Assembly: GCA_001871075.1 (NCBI GenBank)
Contig: MNUP01000065.1
Span: 1 to 11,970 of the forward strand
Source of the DNA: Candidatus Desantisbacteria bacterium CG1_02_49_89
GTDB lineage: Bacteria > Desantisbacteria > UBA1551
DNA: 11,970 nt
Direction of reading: 5' to 3'
Position numbers and translations under genes: made by a program. Of the stretch, positions 1 to 5,283 are shown piece after piece. Numbering within the stretch: position 1 is the first letter of the stretch; each line of letters begins with the position of its first letter. The notes beneath the pieces are model-generated. The model was not told where the DNA came from. It saw only the letters and a list, made by a program, of their open reading frames with translations, and did no database searches.

Positions 1-168
1 TAGTGTGGTGTCACATAAATCCCTTGACATTTGATTCTGCTTTGAGTTGTCATTGCGAGCGACCAAAGGGAGCGTGGCAATCTCGATTTTTAGGTCGAGA
101 TTGCTTCGTCGTTAACACTCCTCGCAATGACAGCCCAAATGTAAAGATCTGTTAGAGACACCACACTA
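1..168. mobile_element. MITE-like palindromic element with 12-bp terminal inverted repeats
   Basis: The window opens with TAGTGTGGTGTC (1-12), and its exact reverse complement is at 157-168. Inside, imperfect arms continue: a TTGTCATTGCGAGCG-type left arm (about 47-61) and a CTCGCAATGACA right arm (121-132). The centre is a GTGGCAATCTCGA/TCGAGATTGCTTCG hairpin around 75-110. No coding capacity is visible. The CATTGCGAGCG...CTCGCAATGAC core resembles a palindromic repeat common in many bacterial genomes. The terminal repeats begin with TA, which would fit a TA-targeting element, but the left edge is the window edge, so the target duplication cannot be checked. It ends 2 nt before a truncated reading frame, suggesting that it interrupted a gene. 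Confidence 0.6.
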
Positions 169-170
169 GT

Positions 171-317
171 AAGGATCTTTTTTTCCCTATATCACCATAT
201 TTCAAAGGCAAATATGAGTTATGGCTTGAGTCTCCTCGTTGGTGTTCCGGAAAAGATGATTATAGCAAAATAAAAATAAATAGGAGCAATAAAATATCGA
301 TTGAAATTATAAGGTAG
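171..317 (+). pseudogene. Possible 3' remnant of a lost gene, cut by the MITE-like element
   Basis: An open frame of 48 codons starts immediately after the inverted-repeat element and ends at TAG 315-317. Its translation has a natural composition, containing a KGKYELWLESPRWCSGKDD stretch with alternating polar, aromatic and charged residues, unlike the random translations of the AT-rich sequence around it. There is no start codon or ribosome-binding site, and the frame is closed inside the element (TAG 153-155), so this can only be the tail of something larger. A 6-bp hairpin (GGTAGG 313-318 with CCTACC 328-333) lies at the stop. I do not recognise the family. It may also be chance. Confidence 0.35.
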
Positions 318-412
318 GGATAGATTGCCTACCAATAATTAGGGATATAGGCACAACACTACTATTATTTTCTTTTAGGCTACTTTTACAATTTTCACAC
401 GATAGGGTTAAT
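318..412. other. AT-rich stretch with no recognised feature
   Basis: This stretch lies between the possible gene remnant and the first terminator-like palindrome. It is AT-rich, has stop codons in all frames, and shows no repeat matching other parts of the window. Confidence 0.5.
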
Positions 413-468
413 AAAAATCCCTCTCAATCCCCCTTTTATAAAGGGGGAGGAAAGAGGGATTATTTTTT
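413..468. terminator. Double-armed GGGGG/CCCCC terminator-like palindrome, copy 1
   Basis: AAATCCCTCTCAATCCCCC pairs with GGGGGAGGAAAGAGGGATT across a short TTTATAAA-type loop, followed by TTTTTT on the plus strand. It has the same layout as 2098-2153 and is part of the ~300-bp direct repeat. Elements of this form recur in many genomes as mobile palindromes and can work as intrinsic terminators in both directions. Confidence 0.6.
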
Positions 469-495
469 GCTTATATAAATGTGCGACGAAACGCC

Positions 496-551
496 GCACC
501 GCTACATAGCAGAGCAAGCTCTGCCACTACAATGGGCGGGCAAGCCCGCCC
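496..551. repeat. REP-like pair of hairpins, copy 1
   Basis: Two short palindromes stand side by side: GCAGAGC-AA-GCTCTGC and GGGCGGGC-AA-GCCCGCCC. The second ends directly at the pseudogene stop codon. The same pair is at 2210-2265 beside the intact batE stop. This looks like a REP-type palindromic element settled at the gene end and copied with the repeat. Confidence 0.65.
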
Positions 552-715
552 CTACGGTTTTATGCGCTCAACCTTATCAGATTCGGTCCAGCCTTTAAGG
601 CCCTCCTCTTTAAGCCCAACCTCGAACCAGCCCTGATTTTCCCTTAAAACAAGGACTTTCTTTCCCTCAGGAACAATAAACCCGGCTGTGAACATAAAGG
701 GTGCCTGGTCTTGAC
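552..715 (-). pseudogene. Truncated duplicate of the batE C-terminus (SH3-like domain end)
   Basis: Read leftward, this encodes the last ~43 residues of BatE, from GFIVPEGKK to the terminal VERIKP and a stop at 552-554. There are two amino-acid differences from the intact copy (Arg to Gln and Cys to Phe in the RENxGWxEV segment). Farther upstream only a shadow of the SGPGxxY region remains (about 692-715), out of register with the good frame. No start codon, TPR or membrane part is present, so it cannot make BatE. Most of the differences from the intact gene are synonymous, which says the sequence was under selection as a functional gene before truncation. It is probably the leftover half of a recombination event. 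Confidence 0.8.
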
Positions 716-783
716 AAAACAAATGACAAATCGCATTAAAGTTGAATAAAGCAAAGCAAAATTCAATTATAGGTTAGAAAATA

Positions 784-815
784 AAAAATCCCTTTTTATT
801 TAAAGGGATTTTTTT
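784..815. terminator. Intrinsic terminator hairpin with A/T tails on both sides
   Basis: AAAAATCCCTTT (784-795) pairs perfectly with AAAGGGATTTTT (802-813) over a 6-nt loop, with a T run continuing to 815. The symmetrical A and T tracts would allow termination in either direction. It isolates the XRE/ImmA cassette from leftward sequence. Confidence 0.65.
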
Positions 816-862
816 AACTAAAAGTCACTTTTTGCTTGCCCCCATGCAAGTTTCTTCCATGT

Positions 863-882
863 AGATTTGCAGCTGCAAATCT
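863..882. repeat. 20-bp perfect palindrome upstream of the XRE promoter
   Basis: AGATTTGCAG is followed at once by its reverse complement CTGCAAATCT. It lies about 70 bp before the -35 box. It could be a regulator site or a remnant of a longer inverted repeat; function unknown. Confidence 0.5.
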
Positions 883-951
883 GACTACAGGAACAGGTCG
901 AAACCTAAATGCTGGGGTCTTCATCTCTGGGTTCTCGAGTGATGTTTTTCC

Positions 952-980
952 TTGACAAATCCCCAATGTTATGTTATAAT
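952..980 (+). promoter_or_regulatory. Consensus sigma70-type promoter of the XRE/ImmA pair
   Basis: TTGACA (952-957) and TATAAT (975-980) are both perfect consensus hexamers, separated by the optimal 17 bp. Transcription would start near 987-988, giving a leader of about 45 nt to the chosen start codon. A promoter this strong normally needs repression, which fits the palindrome lying on its -10. Confidence 0.85.
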
Positions 981-992
981 AATAACATAACA
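967..992. promoter_or_regulatory. Probable operator: 11-bp-arm inverted repeat over the -10
   Basis: TGTTATGTTAT (967-977) and its exact reverse complement ATAACATAACA (982-992) flank a 4-bp AATA centre. The repeat covers the -10 box and the predicted start site, so bound repressor would block polymerase. The adjacent gene encodes a HTH_XRE protein, making autoregulation the simplest reading. Binding itself is inferred. Confidence 0.75.
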
Positions 993-1018
993 GCCTGAAT
1001 ATGAGGCAAAATACATAT

Positions 1019-1023
1019 GGAGG
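1019..1023 (+). promoter_or_regulatory. Ribosome-binding site that decides the XRE start
   Basis: GGAGG lies 8 nt before ATG 1032. The upstream in-frame ATG at 1017 overlaps this site and has only GAGG at 10 nt in front of it, so 1032 is preferred. Confidence 0.7.
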
Positions 1024-1031
1024 ATAGGAAT

Positions 1032-1418
1032 ATGGAAAAGGGATTTGGAGAACTTCTGAGGGAATACAGGCTAAAAGCCGGGTATAGCCTGAGGGCATTT
1101 GCTAAGGTGATAAATATGCAGCCGTCCAATCTGAGTTTTATGGAAAGCGGAAAGGTGAACCCGCCAAGAGCCTCTGAAGCACTGGTTAAAATCGCCAATG
1201 CTTTAGGGTTAACAAAAGGATCAAAAGAATGGACGAATTTTTTTGACCTGTCCGCAGGCGAAGCAAGGATACCGGCTGATATAAGGACAGACGAAAATAT
1301 AAGGAACTATCTGCCTATTATGCTGAGGACCGTGGCGAATGCAAGATTGACAAAAAAACAACTGGAGGAGTTGATACAGATGGTAAAAAATTCAAGAAAG
1401 GGAAAGAAAATTGGATAA
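1032..1418 (+). CDS. XRE-family helix-turn-helix repressor (ImmR-like)
   Basis: This is a 128-residue DNA-binding regulator. Residues 7-62 form a Cro/C1-type HTH domain: LREYRLKAGYSLRAFAK gives helices 1-2, and INMQPSNLSFMESGKVNPP gives the recognition helix and the loop after it. The remaining ~65 residues are helical and end in a basic tail (NSRKGKKIG), with no second known domain. The start is taken at ATG 1032 because GGAGG sits 8 nt upstream; an in-frame ATG at 1017 would add five residues. It overlaps the downstream metallopeptidase gene by 8 nt, so the pair is translationally coupled, as in ImmR/ImmA modules of integrative elements and in Xre/COG2856 toxin-antitoxin-like pairs. It probably represses its own promoter through the 967-992 palindrome. 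The target genes beyond itself are unknown. Confidence 0.9.
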   Translation: MEKGFGELLREYRLKAGYSLRAFAKVINMQPSNLSFMESGKVNPPRASEALVKIANALGLTKGSKEWTNFFDLSAGEARIPADIRTDENIRNYLPIMLRTVANARLTKKQLEELIQMVKNSRKGKKIG

Positions 1419-2079
1419 ATATGAAAGAACTCTTTCCCAGCTTCAAAAAATAGGCGATGAGATATTAGAGAAACACAACAAGAACAATTCCTATTATGAA
1501 GTTGGCATTGAATATATTATTGAAGCAGGATTTGGGATCCATATAGAAGCAGAACCTTTAAAGGAAAGATATGGGGTAGAAGCATTCCCGGCAATAGGAA
1601 AATCCATAATTTATATCGATATCAGCCTTATGGATGACAGCAGGCAGGAAAGAAGATATAGATTTACCCTTGCTGAAGAACTTGCCCATATAATACTCCA
1701 TTCCGATATTTATAAGGAAGTAAAGACTTTTAATGATTATTTCAAAGCAGAAAGGTCAATATCCGAGGATTCGTACCACAGGTTGGACAGAAACGCAAAG
1801 GAGTTAGCGGGAATAATACTTATGCCGCGTTATACTTTTATTAACAGAGCGATAGAAATAAGAAACGATCTTTGCAGGTCAAAGGCAAAGGACAAAAATT
1901 CTTTAACCGACATTGAAAAGAACAAGGCAAGAAATCAGATAGTTAGAATATTAATGGATGATTTTAACGTTAATCAGGAGCCATGCGAAATAAGGCTGGA
2001 AAGAATTGAAAAGGGCCTGAATTGTTCATTATTTGAAATGAGCTTGGATAAAAGTTTCTTAAAGAAGAGGAAACCATAA
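1411..2079 (+). CDS. ImmA/IrrE-family (COG2856) metallopeptidase homologue with altered zinc motif
   Basis: This 222-residue protein starts at TTG 1411 inside the end of the repressor gene, with AAAGGGA about 7 nt upstream. Family members are zinc peptidases that cleave their partner XRE repressor and so lift repression. The core signature is clear: FTLAEELAHIILH (residues 85-97) corresponds to the usual FTLAHELGHxxLH, and NAKELAGIILMPR (128-140) to the usual EANxFAAxLLMP. Two ligand positions look changed: the first His of HExxH is Glu89 (EELAH, with His93 kept), and the Glu of the EAN motif is Asn128. The protein may therefore use an unusual metal site or be a non-catalytic binder of the repressor. 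The tail (141-222) is charged and helical. No membrane segment or signal is visible. The stop is followed by a strong terminator. Confidence 0.85.
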   Translation: MDKYERTLSQLQKIGDEILEKHNKNNSYYEVGIEYIIEAGFGIHIEAEPLKERYGVEAFPAIGKSIIYIDISLMDDSRQERRYRFTLAEELAHIILHSDIYKEVKTFNDYFKAERSISEDSYHRLDRNAKELAGIILMPRYTFINRAIEIRNDLCRSKAKDKNSLTDIEKNKARNQIVRILMDDFNVNQEPCEIRLERIEKGLNCSLFEMSLDKSFLKKRKP

Positions 2080-2097
2080 AAAGCAGGTGTTGAATAT

Positions 2098-2153
2098 TGA
2101 AAATCCCCCTCATTCCCCCTTTATAAAAGGGGGAAGAAAGGGGGATTATTTTT
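2098..2153. terminator. Convergent terminator between the immA-like gene and batE, copy 2
   Basis: AAATCCCCCTCATTCCCCC pairs with GGGGGAAGAAAGGGGGATT, followed by TTTTTT on the plus strand and TTTT on the minus strand. It lies 18 bp after the metallopeptidase stop and about 110 bp after the batE stop, well placed to end both convergent transcripts. It is homologous to 413-468. Confidence 0.75.
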
Positions 2154-2209
2154 TACGACCTATATGAATGTGCGACGAAACGCCCTCCATAAAAACTGGC
2201 GGGCAGGTC

Positions 2210-2265
2210 GCACCGCTACATAGCAGAGCAAGCTCTGCCACTACAATGGGCGGGCAAGCCCGCCC
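2210..2265. repeat. REP-like pair of hairpins at the batE stop codon, copy 2
   Basis: GCAGAGC-AA-GCTCTGC (2223-2238) and GGGCGGGC-AA-GCCCGCCC (2248-2265) directly precede the batE stop at 2266-2268 in plus coordinates. They would form stem-loops at the 3' end of the operon transcript, possibly protecting it from exonucleases. Confidence 0.65.
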
Positions 2266-3030
2266 CTACGGTTTTATACGCTCAACCTTATCAGATTCGG
2301 TCCAGCCTTTAAGGCCCTCCTCTTTAAGCCCAACCTCGCACCAGCCCCGGTTTTCTCTTAAAACAAGGACCTTCTTTCCTTCGGGAACGATGAACCCGGC
2401 TGAATATTCCATTCCGGGGCCTGACCTTACGCCGCAGTCAGATTTAACAACGATCGCGGATGGCTGGTTCACGTTATAGAGTTTAATACCCCACCAGATC
2501 CCTGAAATAGCTGCGGCGATCAATAGAATACGGATCGCAAGATTAAAGATTGCAGATTTTCTGAAAAACCAGACGCAGATAAAAGCGATTAAAAGAAAAT
2601 AACAGATCGAGAAGATGACCGTGAGCTCGCCTACGCTTAGAAGGTCATAAACGCCCTTAAGTGTTTCCATAACAGGATTTTTCTGTTTTTGCTCTGCCTG
2701 AAGCGTTGATTCCCTGGCGAATTCAAGGTTGAATTTCATATCCTCGTCCCTCGGGTCAAGGACCCTCGCGCGTTCATAGTTGAGGATAGCCGGGCCAGGC
2801 TTGCCTGCTTTGAAATAGGCGTTCCCAAGGTTGTAAAAAAGCTGAGCGGATCGCAGACCCTTTGATAGCAGGTCTTCGTACGAATTTATGGCAGAGCTAT
2901 AACTGCCTGCTTCATACTGCTTGTTCGCCTGCAGGAAAAGCTCATCCGGCCCCTGAGCGCAAGCGAGCTCAAAGCTCAAAGCTGAAAGCTGAAAGGTAAC
3001 AACAAGGAGTAGAAGCAATGCCTTTTTCAT
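2266..3030 (-). CDS. batE: BatE: secreted/membrane TPR protein with C-terminal SH3-like domain
   Basis: BatE is a 254-residue protein of the Bat (aerotolerance) membrane complex. A signal peptide spans about residues 1-25, with an ACA|Q-type cleavage site. TPR-like repeats cover about 27-105 (LFYNLGNAYFKAGKPGPAIL is a typical TPR helix pair). Two membrane segments lie near 135-156 and 164-181. Residues 192-254 form a bacterial SH3 domain (VRSGPGMEY, then VLVLRENRGWCEV, then KGWTESDKV). I start at ATG 3030, because MKKALLLLL is a clean signal start and the in-frame extension to 3135 translates spacer palindromes. The 5' end is almost the same as that of batD, including leader and signal peptide, and contains the heptamer array 2967-2994. 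It is the last gene of the operon. Its final ~46 codons are duplicated at 552-690. Confidence 0.9.
   Translation of the reverse strand: MKKALLLLLVVTFQLSALSFELACAQGPDELFLQANKQYEAGSYSSAINSYEDLLSKGLRSAQLFYNLGNAYFKAGKPGPAILNYERARVLDPRDEDMKFNLEFARESTLQAEQKQKNPVMETLKGVYDLLSVGELTVIFSICYFLLIAFICVWFFRKSAIFNLAIRILLIAAAISGIWWGIKLYNVNQPSAIVVKSDCGVRSGPGMEYSAGFIVPEGKKVLVLRENRGWCEVGLKEEGLKGWTESDKVERIKP
2967..2994. repeat. Heptamer array inside the batE signal peptide
   Basis: There are four exact 7-nt units (plus strand GCTCAAA twice, then GCTGAAA twice). On the coding strand they give the FQLSALSFEL part of the signal peptide. The near-identical array in batD is at 4925-4952. Confidence 0.85.
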
Positions 3031-3075
3031 ATTAAATACCTTTTTTGCCACGAATTTCCCCCCGCAGCTGCTGCG

Positions 3076-3108
3076 CAGCTCAACGCAGGGGCCTGCGCGC
3101 CAGAGCTG
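3076..3108. repeat. REP-like GC-rich hairpin between batD and batE
   Basis: Outer arms CAGCTC (3076-3081) and GAGCTG (3103-3108) enclose an inner CGCAGG-GG-CCTGCG hairpin (3084-3097). More GC-rich imperfect pairing continues on both sides (about 3060-3125). It sits in the 166-bp spacer and would form a stable stem in the mRNA just before batE, a position seen for REP elements. Confidence 0.6.
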
Positions 3109-3158
3109 AGCGGATGGCGCTGCGGACGAAAGCACGAAATAGATCAGCCACGGATTTT

Positions 3159-3200
3159 AAACTCTATAAACTCTGTAAACTTGTAAACTTTGTAAACTAT
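3159..3200. repeat. 9-nt array at the batD stop codon
   Basis: AAACTCTAT, AAACTCTGT, AAACTTGT, AAACTTTGT and AAACTA follow one another with a spacing of 9, 9, 8 and 9. The batD stop codon (CTA at 3197-3199 on the plus strand) is part of the last unit, so the array begins exactly where the gene ends. Confidence 0.8.
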
Positions 3201-4987
3201 TTTCTAGTTTTCATGGTTTTTTCGAGCTTGTTGATTATCGCCTTCGTCCGTTCTGCAAGGCCGCGGACTTCCTGCTCCTGCGCCTGCAAAGGAGCGTACC
3301 TGACAAAATCGCACTTCGAGATGATATCAAGCGTTTCCGCGACCGTTTCCTGGTCAGTTCCGCGGTCCAGCAGGTTTTTTTCTATCATTGCCGATGTCAG
3401 GCCCGGAGCCGCGATATTGAGCTTGTCCGCGATGTACTGCGCCAGCACGCCGGAAATGGCGCAGGCGGTCTTAACAGGGTCCTGTTCTTTTATGCCCCTA
3501 AGGTTTTTCTCCGCGGTCCCGAAGGCCCTGTGCAGGCGCATATATTTTATATCGGTAATAAGGCGGTTGTACTGCCTGCTGTAAATGAATGAGACCAGTA
3601 AAGCAAGTAGCGGCAGCAATTGCAGGATAATGAACCAGGGCTGCTCGTAAACCGGGGTGGTTTTCCTTAAAAGCCTGCCGGAAGTTTTCAAATAACGGAT
3701 ATCCCTGCCCAGGAACTTGATGCCCTGGGGTGAAAATGCGGAAGGGAGCTGCGCCGCGGGCTTTGTGCTCGGAAGAGCGGTGATACTTACCGGGTTTGCG
3801 GAGACGGTGCGGTACGACCTGGATGCCGGGTCAAAAAAGCTTATTTCCACCGCGGGTATTGTAAGCTTGCCAGCTGTCTGGGGCACAAGCATTGTCGTGA
3901 AGGCCTTTGAGCCCTGAACAACATAATTTTCCTTTGTCACGTTCATTGACGGTATCGTGTTATATTTCCTGAACCCGGTAAGCCCTTCTATCGCTGGCTC
4001 TGAGATGGTCTTGATGTTGCCCACGCCGGAAATAGTGGCCTTAAGCGTTATTGGCTGGTTTGCCTCTACAGTCTGCTTGTCCGCGCTTGCTTCGATTCTG
4101 TACTGCCCGACCATCCCGGAAAAATTCCGCGGTTTTCCCTGGGGCAGGGGCAGCACCTTTATCTGGATGGGGTTTGTTGTAAGGGTGTGTGTTTTGCCCC
4201 TTGAAAAGAAAGACTGGAAAAAGCTGTCGTCAAAGAAACCGGTGGGGGGGGAGAAATCCTCCACGTTGCACACAAGGTTCGCGCTGCCGATCGTGTAGTT
4301 GCCTGCCGCGGTAGGGAAGAGCCCGGTTTTAAGCTCAACCACAAAATATCTCTGGCCGTTGACGACTTCGTAGTATGTTTTTTGCGGGGGAAGGTCCTCT
4401 ATCCAGAAACCGGTGTATTCCGGCTGTTTATACTGGGGATTGCTCATAAGGTTGATATTGCGGTAGAACTTGAATGAAAAGGTTATCTGCTCGTTAACAT
4501 ACGCGGTCTGCTTGTCAACAGTACCCGTGACGAATATATTGCCCGTGGCTCCTGGGGCAGGTGCCTGCTGCTGCGGAGCCTGGGCCTGGGCAGCTGCCTG
4601 CACGACCTCAATGCTTATGGGGGCTGAGGAAAAGGCCTTTCCCCCGACCTGCACGCTTATGGGCGGGATGGTGAACTTGCCTATCTTTTTCGGCGCGAGC
4701 ACGAAATTAAAGGTGACGGAAGACGAGATCTGGCCGTTCACGATGGAAATGTTCTGGCTCTGCCCGGAAGAATAGATGTTAAAATCAGGCAGGCCTGGTA
4801 TCTGGGGCTGGGGTATCTGGGAAACGTTGCCTGAAACAACGACGCGCAGGGTCACCTGCTGGTCAAGCGAGACCTGCGGCCTGTCAACGGAGGCGGATAT
4901 GCTTATGTCCTGCGCCCAGACAAGGTGAAAGCTCAAAGCTGAAAGCTGAAAGGTAACGACAAGGAGTAAAAGCAATACTTTTTTCAT
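3197..4987 (-). CDS. batD: BatD: periplasmic Ig-like domains, single membrane anchor, cytoplasmic helical tail
   Basis: BatD is 596 residues. The signal peptide is residues 1-25, cleaved after VWA|Q. The first Ig-like beta domain spans about 27-130 (ISASVDRPQVSLDQQVTLRV) and is followed by an Ala/Gln/Pro-rich linker (131-148). Two further beta domains span about 150-280 (FVTGTVDKQTAYVNEQITF) and 295-405 (IEASADKQTVEANQPITL). One membrane segment is near 450-470, with a helical cytoplasmic region at 471-596. The repeating VDxxxVxxxxxxTL pattern at the start of each beta domain is typical of the BatD family. The start is ATG 4987, 8 nt after AAGG; a GTG at 5008 would only add MVKKVFK. The gene follows batB-batC across a ~296-bp repeat-filled spacer. 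Its signal sequence carries a heptamer array, and its stop lies in another array. Confidence 0.92.
   Translation of the reverse strand: MKKVLLLLLVVTFQLSALSFHLVWAQDISISASVDRPQVSLDQQVTLRVVVSGNVSQIPQPQIPGLPDFNIYSSGQSQNISIVNGQISSSVTFNFVLAPKKIGKFTIPPISVQVGGKAFSSAPISIEVVQAAAQAQAPQQQAPAPGATGNIFVTGTVDKQTAYVNEQITFSFKFYRNINLMSNPQYKQPEYTGFWIEDLPPQKTYYEVVNGQRYFVVELKTGLFPTAAGNYTIGSANLVCNVEDFSPPTGFFDDSFFQSFFSRGKTHTLTTNPIQIKVLPLPQGKPRNFSGMVGQYRIEASADKQTVEANQPITLKATISGVGNIKTISEPAIEGLTGFRKYNTIPSMNVTKENYVVQGSKAFTTMLVPQTAGKLTIPAVEISFFDPASRSYRTVSANPVSITALPSTKPAAQLPSAFSPQGIKFLGRDIRYLKTSGRLLRKTTPVYEQPWFIILQLLPLLALLVSFIYSRQYNRLITDIKYMRLHRAFGTAEKNLRGIKEQDPVKTACAISGVLAQYIADKLNIAAPGLTSAMIEKNLLDRGTDQETVAETLDIISKCDFVRYAPLQAQEQEVRGLAERTKAIINKLEKTMKTRK
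4925..4952. repeat. Heptamer array inside the batD signal peptide
   Basis: Four 7-nt units lie in a row (plus strand GTGAAAG, CTCAAAG, CTGAAAG, CTGAAAG). On the coding strand they read as CTTTCAG-type units and give FQLSALSFHL. One unit gained or lost would shift the frame of batD. Confidence 0.85.
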
Positions 4988-5006
4988 CTTAAATACCTTT
5001 TTTACC

Positions 5007-5080
5007 ACGAAAGCACTCCGCCCGTCTTTCAGCGGGCGAGACTTCGCCCACCTAAAAGGATGGGCGAGGAAATCACGAAA
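5007..5080. repeat. 74-bp palindrome-rich spacer repeat, copy 1
   Basis: This differs from 8221-8294 at only 2 of 74 positions and has the same orientation. It contains CCGCCCG...GCGGGCG and GCCCACCT...GGATGGGC pairings flanked by CACGAAA-type ends. It touches the 5' leader of batD. A mobile palindromic element is likely. Confidence 0.8.
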
Positions 5081-5093
5081 AAATACATTTTGT

Positions 5094-5120
5094 CACTGAA
5101 GGCACTGAACACACTGAGGA
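5094..5120. repeat. 9-nt array CACTGAAGG / CACTGAACA / CACTGAGGA
   Basis: Three tandem 9-nt units sharing CACTGA lie in the middle of the batB-batC/batD spacer. Confidence 0.7.
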
Positions 5121-5132
5121 AGATGTGTAATA

Positions 5133-5177
5133 TCAGGGCTGAAGCCCTGAGTTACCCCGAAGGGGTCCCTTTGGGAC
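5133..5177. repeat. Three adjacent short hairpins
   Basis: TCAGGGCT-GA-AGCCCTGA (5133-5150), CCCC-GA-AGGGG (5155-5165) and GTCCC-TTT-GGGAC (5165-5177) follow each other. This resembles a composite REP-type element; no T tract follows on the minus strand, so a terminator is not supported. Confidence 0.6.
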
Positions 5178-5200
5178 AATAATATCCCTTGCCCTTGCTC

Positions 5201-5240
5201 TGACACTTTGACACGCTGATACGTTGACACGTTGATACGC
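5201..5240. repeat. 8-nt array TGACACGT-type, five units
   Basis: TGACACTT, TGACACGC, TGATACGT, TGACACGT and TGATACGC follow without gaps. A sister array with four units lies at 8369-8400, in the same orientation and also just downstream of a stop codon. Confidence 0.85.
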
Positions 5241-5248
5241 CTTAAACG

Positions 5249-5276
5249 GTGGACAATCGACCGTGGACTGTGGACT
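5249..5276. repeat. Heptamer array GTGGACT-type after the batB-batC stop
   Basis: There are four exact 7-nt units: GTGGACA, ATCGACC, GTGGACT, GTGGACT. The array lies 7 bp from the batB-batC stop codon (5284-5286). Confidence 0.85.
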
Positions 5277-5283
5277 AGAGAGG

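Larger units (their letters stand above)
413..715. repeat. Direct repeat copy A (terminator plus batE 3' end)
   Basis: This segment matches 2098-2430 in the same orientation. The core 496-624 matches 2210-2338 with a single mismatch over 129 bp (position 564). From 625 to about 688 the copies differ at 9 of 64 positions, and beyond about 690 the match fades. Copy B carries 25 extra bases at 2185-2209. The two copies bracket the XRE/ImmA cassette. Confidence 0.9.
716..950. other. Non-coding left part of the cassette insert
   Basis: No gene is supported here. It contains an A/T-rich stretch, the strong hairpin at 784-815 and a 20-bp perfect palindrome at 863-882 (AGATTTGCAG followed by its reverse complement, inside GTAG...CTAC). 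A leftward open frame over 814-1098 has no ribosome-binding site and covers the XRE promoter, so it is not called. Confidence 0.5.
2098..2404. repeat. Direct repeat copy B (terminator plus batE 3' end)
   Basis: This is the partner of 413-690. It includes the terminator, 25 bases absent from copy A (2185-2209), the hairpin pair and the last ~46 codons of intact batE. Together the copies delimit about 1.4 kb containing the XRE/ImmA cassette. Confidence 0.9.

Noticed and set aside
814-1098. Leftward frame of 94 codons antisense to the XRE promoter and gene start
   Set aside because: It has no ribosome-binding site, covers a perfect promoter and its operator, and its composition matches an antisense shadow.
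2168-2479. Rightward frame of 103 codons over the batE end
   Set aside because: It is antisense to batE and its hairpins, and the part shared with copy A reflects the repeat rather than a gene.
3031-3135. N-terminal extension of BatE
   Set aside because: The extra 35 codons translate the GC-rich hairpin of the spacer; a normal signal peptide with a ribosome-binding site starts at 3030.
4988-5008. GTG start of BatD at 5008
   Set aside because: ATG 4987 gives a standard signal peptide and has AAGG at 8 nt; the longer form would begin inside the palindromic element.
5133-5177. Terminator between batB-batC and batD
   Set aside because: Stable hairpins are present but no T tract follows on the minus strand, and batD would otherwise need its own promoter, which is not seen.
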